From Symsagittifera roscoffensis (taxonomy: Eukaryota; Xenacoelomorpha; Acoela; Convolutidae): a stretch of DNA of 64,000 nt. Position 1 is the stretch's first letter, and every line of letters starts with the position of its first letter. The notes below the pieces were generated by a model. That model ran no database searches. It saw only the letters and a list, made by a program, of their open reading frames with translations, and was not told the origin of the DNA. The stretch is taken from contig NC_087068.1 of the NCBI RefSeq assembly GCF_963678635.1, positions 44,313,013 to 44,377,012 on the forward strand, given 5' to 3'. Below are positions 42,469-54,880 of the stretch, piece after piece. Both the position numbers and the translations under genes were made by a program.

Positions 42469-44001
42469 TGAAACGAGAAGAGACGAATCTTCTAAGTCAA
42501 GTGACGATTTGCGGACTACTCCTTACTCTTGAGAAACTTATTTTTCCTTAAACTTGCTCGATGGTTGACTTGATAGCGCTTATTTCGCAAACCAACTCAG
42601 AGATTTTAACCGAACTTTTTTTTCAATTAAGAATGTTCTTATGTTTTTTAATTCAGAGTTAAGCCGAATCAATTTAAAGCAAAATTGAATTTTTTAATCT
42701 AATGGAGTAATTGATAGTACTTTGAGGTCTCACCGCACAATTACCCAACAATGATGGACTTATGACTTGTAAATGGCTTGGAAATATTCTCGACCGAATG
42801 TTTCTCAACACCGGTTAGATAGAGTTTTCCAGCTCTGAGATAATCTGCACCAAACCGATGTTTTTTTAGAAACTCTGCACCAACCGGATATTTTTCAGAT
42901 AAATGCCTCTATCTACAGAACTAGCTGAAGTATTTTCAAGAGCCCAATCAGAGCTACTGGATAAAGTTGAACTGGAGGCCAATTTAAACAATAGAATCTG
43001 ATGATTCCATGAAATTTAAAACCGAACCAAGAAAGAAAATGCTGTTATGAGAAGAAAATGTTCTATATTTTTTCGACGCGCAAAACGATTAAGCGAGAAA
43101 GAGGTAGGTCGACCAATTTAAAGTCAACTTAATGTTTTTACTTCAGTTTTCTATACTTTGTTTTTCCTTAGATTTGACAAAAAGTTCCCCTTGTCGCAAA
43201 AGCATCTCATCTGAATTTCATTCAAATTCTCCAAAGTTTGACGAAAAGCTGTCAACAACATTTCAATGCCGCTATTGAAGATACAAATTTTTTAGTTGCT
43301 TACTATTTTTAGGATTAGAGTCAAATTGTTTACTGCTTATGGTTCAGAAAACCTATAGTTAGTGGGTAGCTCGTGAAGTAAATAATTTCATCAAAATGAA
43401 ATCAGGCAAGTTGTATAAATCTCATAAAACAGTCAAAACTTGATCAAAAGTTCAAATGGTCAACACTAATTCAAAGGCTCAACACATCATTCTGAGTTTA
43501 GAACAAACTGATCAAAGTGATTAAAATGATGATTTAAATCGAGACCGCAAATGTTGGTTTATGTCTTCAATGTTTTCGAACGTTTATAGGTCAAAAATAT
43601 TTCGTTTAAGATTCCTTGAATGATGAGATTTTAGTTGACTTGAACTGTGCTGCTACGACTAAAGGTGTCTGTAATTGTTCAGAGGCAAGACTTCAGATTA
43701 CTTTAGTGTTTATGCAACACCTTCTCACGTGTTGCAAACAAATTTTGGCTCACCTTAAAATTCTGAAAAATGTAATTGATATAGAAAAATTAGGAAGTAG
43801 CCTTAAAGGCTTTGTTTATCAGTTTTTTGATAAAACTGTCCAATTAAATAAAAACCTAAAATAGGCGGAACCTAAGCAGAGGCTACAGCAAAGAAGGTGA
43901 AAGTCGTTTCTTTGCCAATGGCTCTATTTTTTTGCCGTAAGAGGTGGTGTTTTTTTCGTCTCTTTGCTAATTTATTCAATTGAAAAATTATTCATAATAA
44001 G
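42469..44001. other. Unassigned stretch between duplicated segments
   Basis: There is no recognisable gene. One 82-codon open frame without an ATG lies on the plus strand at 43616-43864 (VCNCSEARLQITLVF...) and is not recognised. The rest is AT-rich. Confidence 0.35.
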
Positions 44002-45238
44002 CAGTTAGATCATTGGAAGCGAAAACTATTACAAAAAACTTATCGTTAAGCTTCTCCCGGCGAGGCTGTAACATTATTTCAGTCAGTAAGCTTGATCATA
44101 GAAATGAAGAAGAAACAATCGATGTTTTGTTAAAAAGTTGAGATTAGGTGAAACTGTCCCGCTAAATCAAGAAACCATTGTAGGCAGAATCCAAGCAGAG
44201 GTTCTAAATCAGGAAGCAATTGGAGCTGAAACCAGCTCTGTTGCAGATTATTATATGGTTCTTAATTATCATGAAGAGCGCTTTTGAATCCGACTGCCCT
44301 TTATGATGGTATGTTAAGTTTTAAAATAATTTTCCGAAAATACGAGCAGAGTTAAAAGTTGCTTTTTTTAGAAGCAGAAGGAACTCAAGAGGAAAGTCGT
44401 ATACTCGACAATACTCATAGTAAGGACCAAATTTTTTTTTCACTCCAGATAAGTATTTGAGGTTTTGTTAAGTAAACCTTTGTGTGGAAGGGTTTGTGCA
44501 AACGGTAAGTATCTTCTCAAAAATGCAGCATGATTATATGAACACGAATTCATAAACCGATAAGGAACCCGAAACACTTCAATGCTTAATTTTCGAAACA
44601 AATGTTTCGATTACATTACAGTGCGACCGACACTATTCAGTTAACAACGCTGTCAGTGACTCGTATAAGAGATGTTGTCGTTTGATTGAGGCGCAAGTTG
44701 ATGGAAAGCAAATGCACAGATTTCTATCAACTTGCTCCTCAATCAAACTGCTCCCAATTACTTGACAACGAGACGCCCGATTAATATGGTAATTTGGCTA
44801 TTGGTGGAAACAATCAAACCCTTGCTTTTGAGTACAACGAGGGTGATTCAGTTCAGCATTTGAATCAGACTGCAACGATTATGAACAGTGATGGTGAGTC
44901 AATTTTCAAAAGCTGAAAAGAAATTGGAGCGTAAAAAATGGCAACTTTTAGAAGGAAGTTAGGCTCAAGAAGCAGATAGGTCTGATAGAAAAACAAAAAG
45001 GAAAAACTTCATCTTAAGTTCGAGAGCTTTTAAACGAGGAAAAACTTCTGAATTGCTTTCAAGGAAACCTTTCAATTTTGGGCAAAATGTCAGTCTTTGT
45101 CATCCAGAAAGAAATAGTAGTTACCGCTGAGGCAAATATATACAAGACTTCGAAAAATCTGTACGCTAATTTTTAATGAAAGCTATTTTGAATAGACAAC
45201 AACGGAATCGACAGTGCGCAATTTATAACTCAGCCATT
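44002..45238. repeat. Segmental duplication copy 2 (empty-site copy)
   Basis: It is the uninterrupted copy of the segment split by Gypsy element 1. Around the insertion point it reads TTTATGATGGTATGTTAAG, with a single ATGGT. Confidence 0.75.
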
Positions 45239-45830
45239 GGCTGGTGTAGGAGATGTTGTGCAAAGTGGAGTTGATTCATACCAAATTACAGTTCAAGCAA
45301 ATCGATCCCAATTACAAGACACTGGGAACCCCGATCACACCGCAACGATTACAATTAGAGCTGTTTAGTTTAAGTCAAAAACAAACTGATAGAACTTGCT
45401 TGAAATTTTACGAGCAGACAAGGTTTTAGATAGAAAACGAAATCTTTCAAACAATGAAACGTTTTGAAAAAATTCCAAAGTAACCTTACTTTGAATGCAA
45501 ACTGTTAGTTTCGTCGTTGTCTACAAAGAAGTGATATTTTTCCGCCTAAGCAAATTAAATTTACAAACGTTTGTTAATTAGCTGTTCTGATTAGAGAACA
45601 ACGCAATCGACACTGATCAATTTACAACTCTGACAAACGCTGGCGTAAGAGATGTTCTAGAAAGTGTAATTGATTCATACCAACTTGCAGTCCAAGCAAG
45701 TCGGTCCCAAATACCAGAAACAGTAACCCCCCAATGAAGATAGTTTATTGTATATTGAAAGCAAAACTCATCCCGTTGCCTTTGAATATAACAGAGGTTC
45801 ATCTGGAAATTTCCAGTTTTTGAAAATTTT
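45239..45830 (+). pseudogene. Degenerate repeated coding-like units
   Basis: Two diverged units at about 45240-45370 and 45630-45720 translate to related strings: AGVGDVVQSGVDSYQ... and AGVRDVLESVIDSYQ..., followed by QANRSQ/QASRSQ. A third relative seems to lie at about 41886 and 44640 in the duplicated segment. Another shared motif is AFEYN(E/R)G. These look like remnants of a repeated protein. The family is not recognised. Confidence 0.35.
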
Positions 45831-46383
45831 CATCTGCAAGATTTCAACTTGGACGTTTTGGTTAGATAATAGATAATCAAGTATTACCCGATGATGCGAT
45901 GCACCGGCTTCATCGTTGTGGGTTACGAAAACTAAAAGAAATATGGGTGGGCGCAAAGTGTTGATCAGTTATTCAAGACAATGCCGCTCATTAGAGAGCT
46001 TCAGATACGAAATAAGTCAGTTGGGTCCTTTTTTGTCGAGCAGAGACATTTTTTGATGAATCCAGTAATAAATTCAGCTATAACGGAAAAATTGGAATAA
46101 CAGACTGGCCTCAACTGCGGCATTTCCTCATCAAGTCTCTTGTAAATAATACGAGCGCTAAAAGGATTGTGTTTCGGATATATGCTAGACCAATTAACAA
46201 AGCTCTTTCAATTGCTTCTGTCAAAATAGCAAAAATGAAATTAGTGCAACCAACTCGTATCAACAGACTGTCAAAATAAAAGTTGGTAATCTTCGTAACA
46301 AATTGACGAATTTCTAATTTTTGATCGTATGTGTTCATTTGACTTTTTAGGGAATGGCATTGTTTGATGGGATACAGGTAACA

Positions 46384-49300
46384 AACCAATGGTGTTTATC
46401 CAGTACTTTGTGCAAGATCCGGAAAATGACGTGGAAAAACGACGCATGAACCGGAAGACGACGTTCTAAAAATGCATTCCAGTTTGTCAACTTGCAATCA
46501 CAGTGAGATGAAAAAATTGCTCATGTGGCTCCTGGTGAAATGTACTTCAAACGTTGGGTTTCCTTTTTGAGAATGCTTTGTAATCGAAGCCCTTATGTGA
46601 AAGATTTTGCGCAGATTGCCAATCTTGATCTTTTACAAAAGAGTACAATGATAATTCACCCGGAAGCCAAACCAGCTAACGAGCATAGGAGAGCTCACAA
46701 TGCCAATTTACACGAAGTTGCCTTTCTGCTCAACGAGGAGGCGAATTCAGAAGACATAGTTGTTAGGAAACAAGGCGGACAATTTTTAGAAAGACCAGAT
46801 ACGCACAGGTCGTACTATGCGCTGCCTTTGTGCTCTTGTTTCCGTATGGAACCGATGGATGGCATCCAAAACTTCTACAGGAGTATGATAAACAAAAATT
46901 GAAACGGTAGTTTAGTTTTGGGGAAGTTTCCTATTTTACTGAATAAGATGTAATGAGTAAGACTTAAATATCAGTTTGTTTAGTTACCAGGACGCATAAA
47001 CCGGAATTTTTTTATTAAGATTTACTGAGCAAGATTTATATATCAGTTTGATTAGATACCAGGACGCTACATGCTTAAATTTCCATAAATCTGAATTTTT
47101 TTCATAACTTTACCTTCAATCTTTTGTCGAATGAAGTTCAGAATTGTCTCAGCGAAGGACAAAATGCGTCGTCCCGACCCGATATCTTGATAAGAGCAGT
47201 CAGGCAAAAGCTGCGATATCTAATGGACGATACCTAACTGGGGGTGATTTATATTTGTTAGATAAAACAATTGAATATCATTTCGTGGAGAGAAATTTTA
47301 TTTGTTAGATGAACCATTTGAAAAATAATTCGAGACGTTGCATTTTGTTCGGAGTTTTTCGGGAGAGTAACCGCGTACATGTACGTTATCGAATATCAGA
47401 TGCGCCGTCTGACGACATTCTGTTGATGGTAGCAGCTGCCAGCCATCTTAATTGTGTGGAAGATGTTCATTAAAACAGAGCTGCCTCCAGATCCTCATTT
47501 TTCCGAGACGAGCCAGAACTTGCAATCGAAGAAATTTCGGAATATCGTCTTCAAAAGCATGGTTCATGAACCTTGTGGCCGGTGAAATCCAAAGTCGCCT
47601 GGTATGACTGACTGTAAAGGTTAGAAAAAACTCCAAAGCAGTTTAATGATACAACTATCTGGAACGATGATCGTCCTTATCCACAATGCCGTCGTCGCGA
47701 TCCGCAGAATGAAGGGTCTTTTGTTTTAATTGCGGGTTATGTAATTGACAACCGAGGGATTCTGCCCTACAATTCTAAACTCAGCTTGTGTTACAGTGCT
47801 CATCAATTTGGAAGCTTGTATTTCTAGGTTTACACCGGAACATATCTTGAAATATCTGAACGAGGTCTATTGCTGACCGATTCGTATTAAATTTCAACTG
47901 TCTGTTGGAAACTTTGTGAAGCACAGCTTTTTGCAAGTTAATAAAAACAATTAATTAGAAGTTGAAGGCTGAAGTATAATGATACTAGCCGTTTTTATAA
48001 TTAATAGGGATGCGATAGAAACATGACACGACTTAAGATTGCCGAAATAATTGATGAAACTGGAGTGTACGAAAACTAAAGATGTTTTGGCGCAGTTGAA
48101 GCTTGTGTAAGAATTTTCATTCCGCAATCTGAGCATTTTTCAGCTGTTCAGGTTCTTCCAGTTCATTTGGAAAAAGATAATTGGATAGCTTTCGCTGAGC
48201 GAAACATATATGAGGCATTGAATATATCCCGTATTAGCAAAACTGAAGAAACAGCTGTTTTACATGCAACCGCCAACATCCAAACAATGATGTTAAGTAT
48301 TCAGATTTTCCCCTCAAGTTTGTGCGGAACTCGGTTTAAGAACTTTGGAAGTCTAGAAAACGTAATGGTTTAACTATTGACCGAATACCGACTGTGCACT
48401 CCTGTGCTGGTGAGAAACTTTACATGCCGAGGCAGCTGAATCATTCGAATTCAGAAGATTTAAAACAACAATACAACTAAACTTTCTTGTATAAGATAGT
48501 TTTGCTTTAAATAGGAAAAATATCTTATGGAGAATTGAAATATGTGCAGGGCGAACAACTGGAAATGATCAGGATGAGTTCCTCTCGACTGGAATTTCTT
48601 GCAGACGATGGCGAATGGACTATGGCTTTATCAGGAGCTGCTTTCTCTCCAGCCTCTCCTTCAGTGCCGAGACTTTTTTTATCACAGCTGCTTTTTGCGA
48701 AGTCGAGGATCCGAATTCATTGTTTGAGCGGCATTGAGAGTTTTGGTAAGACAGTTTACTGTACAAGAACTCAATTTTAACTATCGAGTCGTTGCGTTGT
48801 AAAGTCGCATCGACATAGAACAAATACTAAGACCACCAATGGAATTTGGCCAGTTTTCGTTTTCCCGTTATCAGCGAGCAACCAAAGGTTTCCTTGAAGC
48901 AGTCGATGAGCTTTGCAGAGGATGTGACCGATAAAACAGATTACAATCGAGATGTTAAAACAGAAAAGCTGGATGCGTACTTGAATGAGGGTTGACAAAG
49001 TCTAAATCCCGGAGAAAGAAACAATTTTGATTGTGTATGGATTTGTCCAGTGTTCAGAGCAATGTTGCTTGTATTTGGATGCTCCAGTTGGAACTGGAAA
49101 AAGATATACATTGAATTGTCTTCTGAGAGCGGTGCGAACAGTCAATGGAGATGAAAGAACACCAGTCTTAGCTGTACATTCAAGTGAAATTGGAGCTGCA
49201 CAGTTATATGTAGGACTAACAGCACATTCGCGCTTCCGTATTTTAATTAAAAACTGAAATGTCACTGACCGATTAGAGTTGTCCAACCTGATTAAAAACT

Positions 49301-49440
49301 CCACTCCTTGTCTGAGATGAAGCACCAATGATGTATCGACACAATGTGAAAGCGCTGGATAGTTTTTTGCGTGTTTTCATGGCTGTGGATTTAGTGTTTG
49401 CAACGAAAAGCATAGTTCTTTCCGGTGACTTCAGGTTTGT
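46384..49440 (+). pseudogene. Decayed Helitron Rep/helicase gene
   Basis: Multiple frames carry Helitron landmarks in the right order. At 46525-46902 there is a Helitron-N-like block (NANLHEVAFLLNEE, EDIVVRKQGGQF). Near 47470-47580 is a block ending VHEPCG, and near 47690-47790 YPQCRRRDP with DNRGILPYNS. At 48140-48190 is AVQVLPVHLEKDN, at 48360-48430 the TIDRIPTVHSCAGE block, and at 48570-48770 LADDGEW with LLFCEVEDPNSLFERH. The helicase follows: LYLDAPVGTGK (motif I, about 49073), DEAPMMYRH (motif II, about 49315) and SGDFR (motif III, about 49425). Many stops and frameshifts interrupt it, and everything after motif III is missing. Helitron termini (TC..., CTRR hairpin) were not located. 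Confidence 0.75.
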
Positions 49441-50333
49441 AGTTTTTCTCTGATAATTCCTGTTGGGTCTGGTTGTTGGATCTTGGCAACGGAGATCTGA
49501 AAGATGATATTTTCCTTTATGCTTTCTGATGATGTTTTCTCTCAATGTTTTCGGACACAGACAGCTCCATCGACAGCGTTTATCGTGAAATTCTGTAATG
49601 CTTGCAGACAAACTTTGTTACTTTTTGTTTGATTCGAAATGAAGCATCAGGACAGTGGTTCGAAATAATGAGTAACTTTTATATGACTATTAAGTGTGTT
49701 GCTTAATTCGCAGTTTGTCGCTTGAAATCATGTTTTTGTTGTTATCCTGTATAGTAATATCAGCTTGTATATAGTTTTGAACAATTATTTGAGCAAAGGG
49801 AGTGAAGTAAAAAGAAACAGGTCATAGTGCAGTTAAGCTTGTAGGTCTAACGCTAAAAAAAATTTAAAAGTAATGTATATTTGCCATATTTTTTCCGTGA
49901 ATGAAATTTTTGGTTTTTTGGCACAAGTTATTCTGTTTTTTTTTAAATTGCTCTTTTATTTTGTCTGCTATTCACAAAGAAATTTAGTTGATCTGTTTTC
50001 AAAAGAGTTGGTTTTGTAGCACCGGAGGGGCGCTTGACGCGCTAGTTTTGTTGTATTTTTCATTTAATCAACTATCACGTAATCAAAACATCTATTGAGT
50101 TTAAGTCTTTGTTTTCATTTTCATTCCAACACAAATTTCAAGTTCAACTAAACTTTCTCATCAAAGAATGAACCCAGTAAAAAAGAGCAGTTCTACTACA
50201 TTTTCGTGCAAATTTAGTAAACTTCGTTACTACAAATTTCGCAAACATAAATTTTTAACCATCATATAATCGTTATAAACTTCTTTGGGCTTCAAAACTG
50301 TCACGCATTGATCAGTTTCCGCAACAATCTGAT
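49441..50333. other. AT-rich spacer
   Basis: No gene is visible. It begins where Helitron similarity stops and ends at the 3' end of the minus-strand zinc-finger gene. A minus-strand AATAAA (TTTATT near 49955) might serve that gene. Confidence 0.4.
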
Positions 50334-51317
50334 TCACTTGTTGTGTAACTTGTCTCGTTGTTCCTTCGCTAATGCACGCTGATGCCATTTATCATCCAGA
50401 TGCATGTTAAGCGTCAGAGAAGATGGTACTATCATGTTGCACACGTTACAATGAAGTGGAATGGTACAATCTAATGACTTTTTAGAATCCGAATTTCTCC
50501 TATTTATGGAACGATTTCTCGAATTCCAGTTTATTTTATCTTTATGTTTCGCCTTGCAATGATGACTTACATCCCGAAAACTCGCAAATGATTCGGCACA
50601 ATTTACACAACTGAACAGCTTGAAATCAGAAGTCGTTTTTTCTACAGAATTTTCATCATTATGACGCCACAACAATTCAAAACTGTAAAACGTTTCACCA
50701 CAATCGTTGCATTTGTATAAGTTTGCGTCCAGCGGTAGATCACAAATAACATCATCCATTTTCTGCAAATGTTTTCGCCCTTTTTCATGAAAAAGTGTTG
50801 AGTTAAAATCACCTACATCTTTATCACAGACAAAGCATCTAACGGAGCTCAAACTGCATAAATTCTTTACAACGCTTTCTTTCTGTGAAATGCTCAAATC
50901 ATTTTCAGACATTTTCGATTCCATCGGCAAAAAAATTCTTTTTCTTTTCTTCTTATTTCGTGACCGCCTTTTGTTAACCGTTGATTCTACAACTGAATAA
51001 TCTTCATCACCGCCACGTGATAATTTTTCCTCGAAAGCTAAAGCTATATTGTGGTCCAAACTTTCCATAAGAGGTCGCACATTCGACACTCCAGATGATG
51101 TCGTAGCTTCGACATCAGTTGAATTTTTGGCCGAAGGACTCAAAATTTTTGCCTCACTCAAGATGATAGCTTGTTCCGATGAAACCAAATTTCGGCTCAA
51201 TAAACAATTTATATGCGTTGCAGTTGTCAAATGCGCATTGAATTCACTCAAGTTCTGCTGTTTTGTTCCACAGAGAAAGCAATCATAGAACCCAAAGTCT
51301 GCAATTGCTCCCCTCAT
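50334..51317 (-). CDS. C2H2/U1-type zinc-finger protein (intronless)
   Basis: A 327-codon frame from ATG (51317) to TGA has no interruption. At least four finger-like units are visible. CFLCG...H..(5)H lies near residue 14 and CFVCDKDV...H.....H near residue 160. CVNCAESF...H....H lies near residue 236 and CNVCNMIV...H.....H near residue 290; a degenerate CNDCGETF unit sits between. The His spacing (x5) in the first, second and last resembles U1/matrin-type fingers, often RNA-binding. A lysine/arginine-rich stretch (KRRSRNKKKRKR, about residue 115) is a likely nuclear localisation signal. Composition and openness suggest a real host gene. A specific orthologue is not recognised. Nucleic-acid binding is inference from the fingers. 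Confidence 0.65.
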   Translation of the reverse strand: MRGAIADFGFYDCFLCGTKQQNLSEFNAHLTTATHINCLLSRNLVSSEQAIILSEAKILSPSAKNSTDVEATTSSGVSNVRPLMESLDHNIALAFEEKLSRGGDEDYSVVESTVNKRRSRNKKKRKRIFLPMESKMSENDLSISQKESVVKNLCSLSSVRCFVCDKDVGDFNSTLFHEKGRKHLQKMDDVICDLPLDANLYKCNDCGETFYSFELLWRHNDENSVEKTTSDFKLFSCVNCAESFASFRDVSHHCKAKHKDKINWNSRNRSINRRNSDSKKSLDCTIPLHCNVCNMIVPSSLTLNMHLDDKWHQRALAKEQRDKLHNK

Positions 51318-51904
51318 TTTAGCGAATTAATCCAAACTCAAACTTAAACACAAACTGATCTTGATTAAAAGTAAATGGAAAAAACGCAAGAAAAATGCAA
51401 AAAAAACACAAATAAGTTTTACTCGACTACGGATGACTATTTCGCAATAACTGGAAATAAAATTTGAGTTACACAGAGGGAAAATTGCACTTCGAATACA
51501 AAAGCAAAAATATGACCGATAACGCTACTGGGAAAAACTGAACGAGTAAAACTTTGAGCCTACAAAATTTCTTAAGTGACACACGCCAATTATGAGTCTG
51601 CATAATTGCCAAGTGACGCAACCCAATTATGACGCATTAGCAGTACCAGCCAATTTGAAAAAAAAAAAGAAATTTGTCAATATGCCTTTATTTATAGAGC
51701 GGACGCATTCTATCTAGTACACGAAAAAATACCTCTACGCTACAGATCCATGATACCTTTAAGCCTAAGTGTAATTTGTAATATAATAGTCTGTGTTAAT
51801 AGCCTAAGGTTTGAAAAAAAGCGACTTCGGTCGAAAAAAAAGGCAGTGTAAAGAATGAATTGGTTGCTAAAAAATCCCAGAAAAGACTCACGGATATCAA
51901 GGAA
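51318..51904. other. Intergenic, upstream of the zinc-finger gene
   Basis: It would hold the minus-strand promoter of the zinc-finger gene. No TATA or clear elements were identified. A short repeated phrase (AAGTGACRCAMSCCAATTATGA) occurs at about 51573 and 51611. Confidence 0.3.
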
Positions 51905-52760
51905 AGCAACAAGCCCTAAAATTAAGCTTACATGTCAACAATATTGATCACCCCTCGGCATCTAATGCACGTCAGTACGCTTTCGTTTTCTCTGTACATT
52001 CTTCTTGTATGTGTCGCTAGGCCAGATCTCGATTCGAATGTTCGTTTGCATAGTTTACATTCCGTGAAACACTTTTCTTCCTTTGTGATCTTTCAATTTT
52101 TCTCCAATCGTTCTCTTGTGACTCCTCCCATCGTTCCAAGTAAGACTTTCGACTCCTTAAATTCGCTTTCAACTATTTCCTGTCCAGAGCCCTGTCTTTT
52201 ATCTCTAGCTGGTCCATGCCTGTTTAACATATTCTTTTGATCCAGTGTCTGGGGCTATCGGTTCTTTGTTTCTGTTTTGCAGTCTCTTCCAGTTAACTCA
52301 GCCATCCGAAGGTTAAATGCTTTACTCTTGTCGTCGGGCATTCGTATCATGTGCCCTAAACGTTCCATACTTTGTTTCTTGATTTTCAATCGAATTGATT
52401 TAACTCGAATTTCTTTTCTCATATTCCATCTGTTTTTGTGCTTTTGTTCCATTTCTTTCAGTGGTGCTTGATTCTTGGAACTCCACGCATATCGATAGCA
52501 TTTGTCCTCTTCATTTTGTATTTTGTTGATTTCTGATATTATCCATGTGCTTACTTGGCAATTCAAGATGGTGCTTTTACTACCGCCTCTATCACTCGTG
52601 CTTGCGTCTTTTTTGTTTCTCGAGACGCATTTTAACCTTGTTCTATGCCTCCATCCCGCGTTGGATGCATTCTTAATCATCTACGGACTCACCTAGCAAC
52701 CTGGTCACGATAAAGGTATCATCTTCAATTCTGAATAGTGAGTCTCTTTTTTCATACTTT
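51905..52760 (-). pseudogene. LINE ORF2 3' fragment (minus strand)
   Basis: The minus-strand translation contains TWIISEINKIQ, CYRYAWSSKNQAPLKEM, GVKSIRLKI-like and MERLGHMIRMPDD. These are characteristic of the region C-terminal to the RT in many invertebrate LINEs. Downstream, a C2H2-like CKLCKRTFESRSGLATH finger follows in another frame. One 141-codon piece (52255-52680) is open. The catalytic RT is missing. This is a 5'-truncated, decayed copy unrelated in sequence to the CR1-like LINE at 3-8 kb. Confidence 0.6.
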
Positions 52761-52949
52761 GTTTTCCCAAACAGTTCATAATGCGTATTTGATACGCAGT
52801 AGAGATTCGAGAAAAAAACCATTCTTTCCATATTATGACAATAACCTAGGAACTTGACCTAAATTAGAAAATTGACCTAATTTTTTCAAAACCATTAGAT
52901 GGCATCAAAGAGTTGAGTGGCATTGTGTCTTTAGCATCATTTGAAATAG

Positions 52950-53540
52950 TTGTGGTCGAACTTGAGCTGAGAAAAGCATTATACAGAGAGGCGAAGCTGA
53001 ACTTCGCACCAACTGCGATACAAAACAATAAAGCAGCTAAGTCGAAAAAAACGAAAAAAAAAACATCGATAATGTTCATGAACTAGATATATTAAAAGTA
53101 ATAAATATAGCTTCGAAACAAAAACGAGCCAAGACAATGGAAGATAAAATAAGCATCAAAAATAAATAGCAAGCCGAAAATACCTTAGCAGAAACCCTTT
53201 AAGCCGAAAAAAATATCGACAAAGTTTATTAGGTCCACCTCACCCTTAAACACACACGCATACACATACAAACTTTATTCGCTCGACAAATAAAAAGCCG
53301 ACTAAGCCGATATGAAATAGGCCGAAACCTATTAATACGAAAAAAAACGAAAGCCGAAAATTATTCAAAAAAATTAGGACTAATAAAAAGATATTAAGTC
53401 CCCCTTGACCTCAAAATGCACTTACACGGCTCCTCAAACAATGCAATAGAGGGCTACTGAGCAGATATAATATAGGCCGAAAAACAAAAAAAAAAGCCGA
53501 AAAAAAAGCCGTAGATTCGCTGAGATTTGTCTACGGCCAA
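52950..53540. repeat. Diverged (A)GCCGAAAA-rich repeat, second locus
   Basis: Repeated AAGCCGAAAA(A) words are separated by segments with AGTCCCCCTTGACCTCAAAA, TGCACTTACAC and CAAACAATGCAATAG, resembling 8580-9330. The segment GAACTTCGCACCAACTGCGA (about 53000) also matches GAGCTTCGCACCACTTGCAC at about 8630. It appears to be one dispersed family. Confidence 0.5.
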
Positions 53541-53690
53541 TCTTACTGTAGCTCTTCCATCAGATTCACCGGAGTCAGGTTTTTATCGAAAGGCCAGACG
53601 CACTTACGCTCGTCACAGGAGTACCTCGCTTCCGCGTTGAAGGAATATCTTCAATTTACCAAAACCTAGGAACGGTTGCTGACTGACTAC
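53541..53690 (+). other. Possible isolated exon (low confidence)
   Basis: A patch with higher GC than its surroundings translates on the plus strand to about 37 open codons (DLSTANLTVALPSDSPE ...RKARRTYARHRS) ending at TGA. No family is recognised. Confidence 0.15.
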
Positions 53691-53877
53691 CAAGAAAAAT
53701 GACTACATAGCAAGATAACACGAAATTGAATACATTTATTTCAAAAATATGTTCCACAAAATCAATTTTTCGACCTCTCTGGAAACAATTAAACAGGCAC
53801 AATTTCTGCTGAAGAAAAACTCAGAAAAAAATAAACATAGAGAAAAACCGCGAAGGTATGGTGTTTATTGGCAATGA

Positions 53878-54265
53878 AGGGAGTTAACGGATAACGCGGC
53901 TGAAAAAATACGCCCAAAAAACTCTACCGCAGCAAAATTTATGAGGGGCAAAGATTTTGATTTCATAGATCCATAGGCAGTATTCTAGCTTTCAGACCGC
54001 AACGGACAAGCACTTATTTTGCGAAACATTGAATCACGCATTTTCTTTTCTTGGATACGACAATTCACGACGGAAATTAACGGATAGTTCGGCTAAAATA
54101 TGCCGGACAAAACTTCTACCGCAGCAAAATTTATGATGTGTGATGAGTTTGAACTCATAGATGGGGATTATTCAAGCTTTCAGACCGCAACGGATAAACA
54201 CTTTTGTTGCGCGAAACTTTGAATCACGCAACATCTTCTCTTGGATCCGCAATTCATCTAAAAAC
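53878..54265. repeat. Two-copy tandem repeat, period about 192 bp
   Basis: Copies begin near 53881 and 54073 and share TTAACGGATA, ACCGCAGCAAAATTTATGA, TTTCAGACCGCAACGGA and TTGAATCACGCA. They are diverged by substitutions and indels. No coding signal. Confidence 0.65.
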
Positions 54266-54880
54266 AACCATCTAAGTTTCCCTAGAAAAAAAGCATACCC
54301 CACTTCCGAAATTTTTTATTCTTGAAAGGAACAACCCGTGAAATATCAAAAAAAATAATCTTCGTATGAATCTCTGAACATAGCCAATCGAAGAGTAATG
54401 AACGCAAGTAAACATAAAAAAAACACTGACTTCGTTGAAAAAATCTCAACTTTCGAATTTCAAAGCAAAAAATAGATGCCTTTTAAGCTCTTTGAATTTC
54501 TAGAACAATTTGTGATCGCCGCTTTTTTGATAAACGAAACATGAACGCAACTAGAGAAAACTGGATCAATATGTAAAGTTTTTATTCCGCTTGGAATCTA
54601 AAAACTCAATTCCACTTTCGAAACTAGAAGTCGTTCACGTTTTTTCGCGCCATTTCTACGTCCGTATTTGGAGAAAGCTATTTACGTCCTTTTCAGCAGA
54701 TGAATTTCAATTGAACTCAAAAAGTGCATCATACCTATGTGCATCAATATTTTAAGACTTTTTCCTGGAAAAAAAAAACGACAAGACCTATATAAGTCTT
54801 CACTACGTTCATTACTCTTAATAAATTAAATATCAATAAAAGGTAGGATAGATTAAATATAACTTTTGTTCCTTGATCTA
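54266..54880 (-). other. 3' flank of Sec10
   Basis: AT-rich. A minus-strand AATAAA (TTTATT at 54581-54586) about 300 bp past the Sec10 stop is a candidate poly(A) signal. No other gene is seen. Confidence 0.4.

Noticed and set aside
49273-49611. 112-codon minus-strand open frame
   Set aside because: It lies antisense to the Helitron helicase motifs II-III and has no recognisable domain; treated as a shadow.
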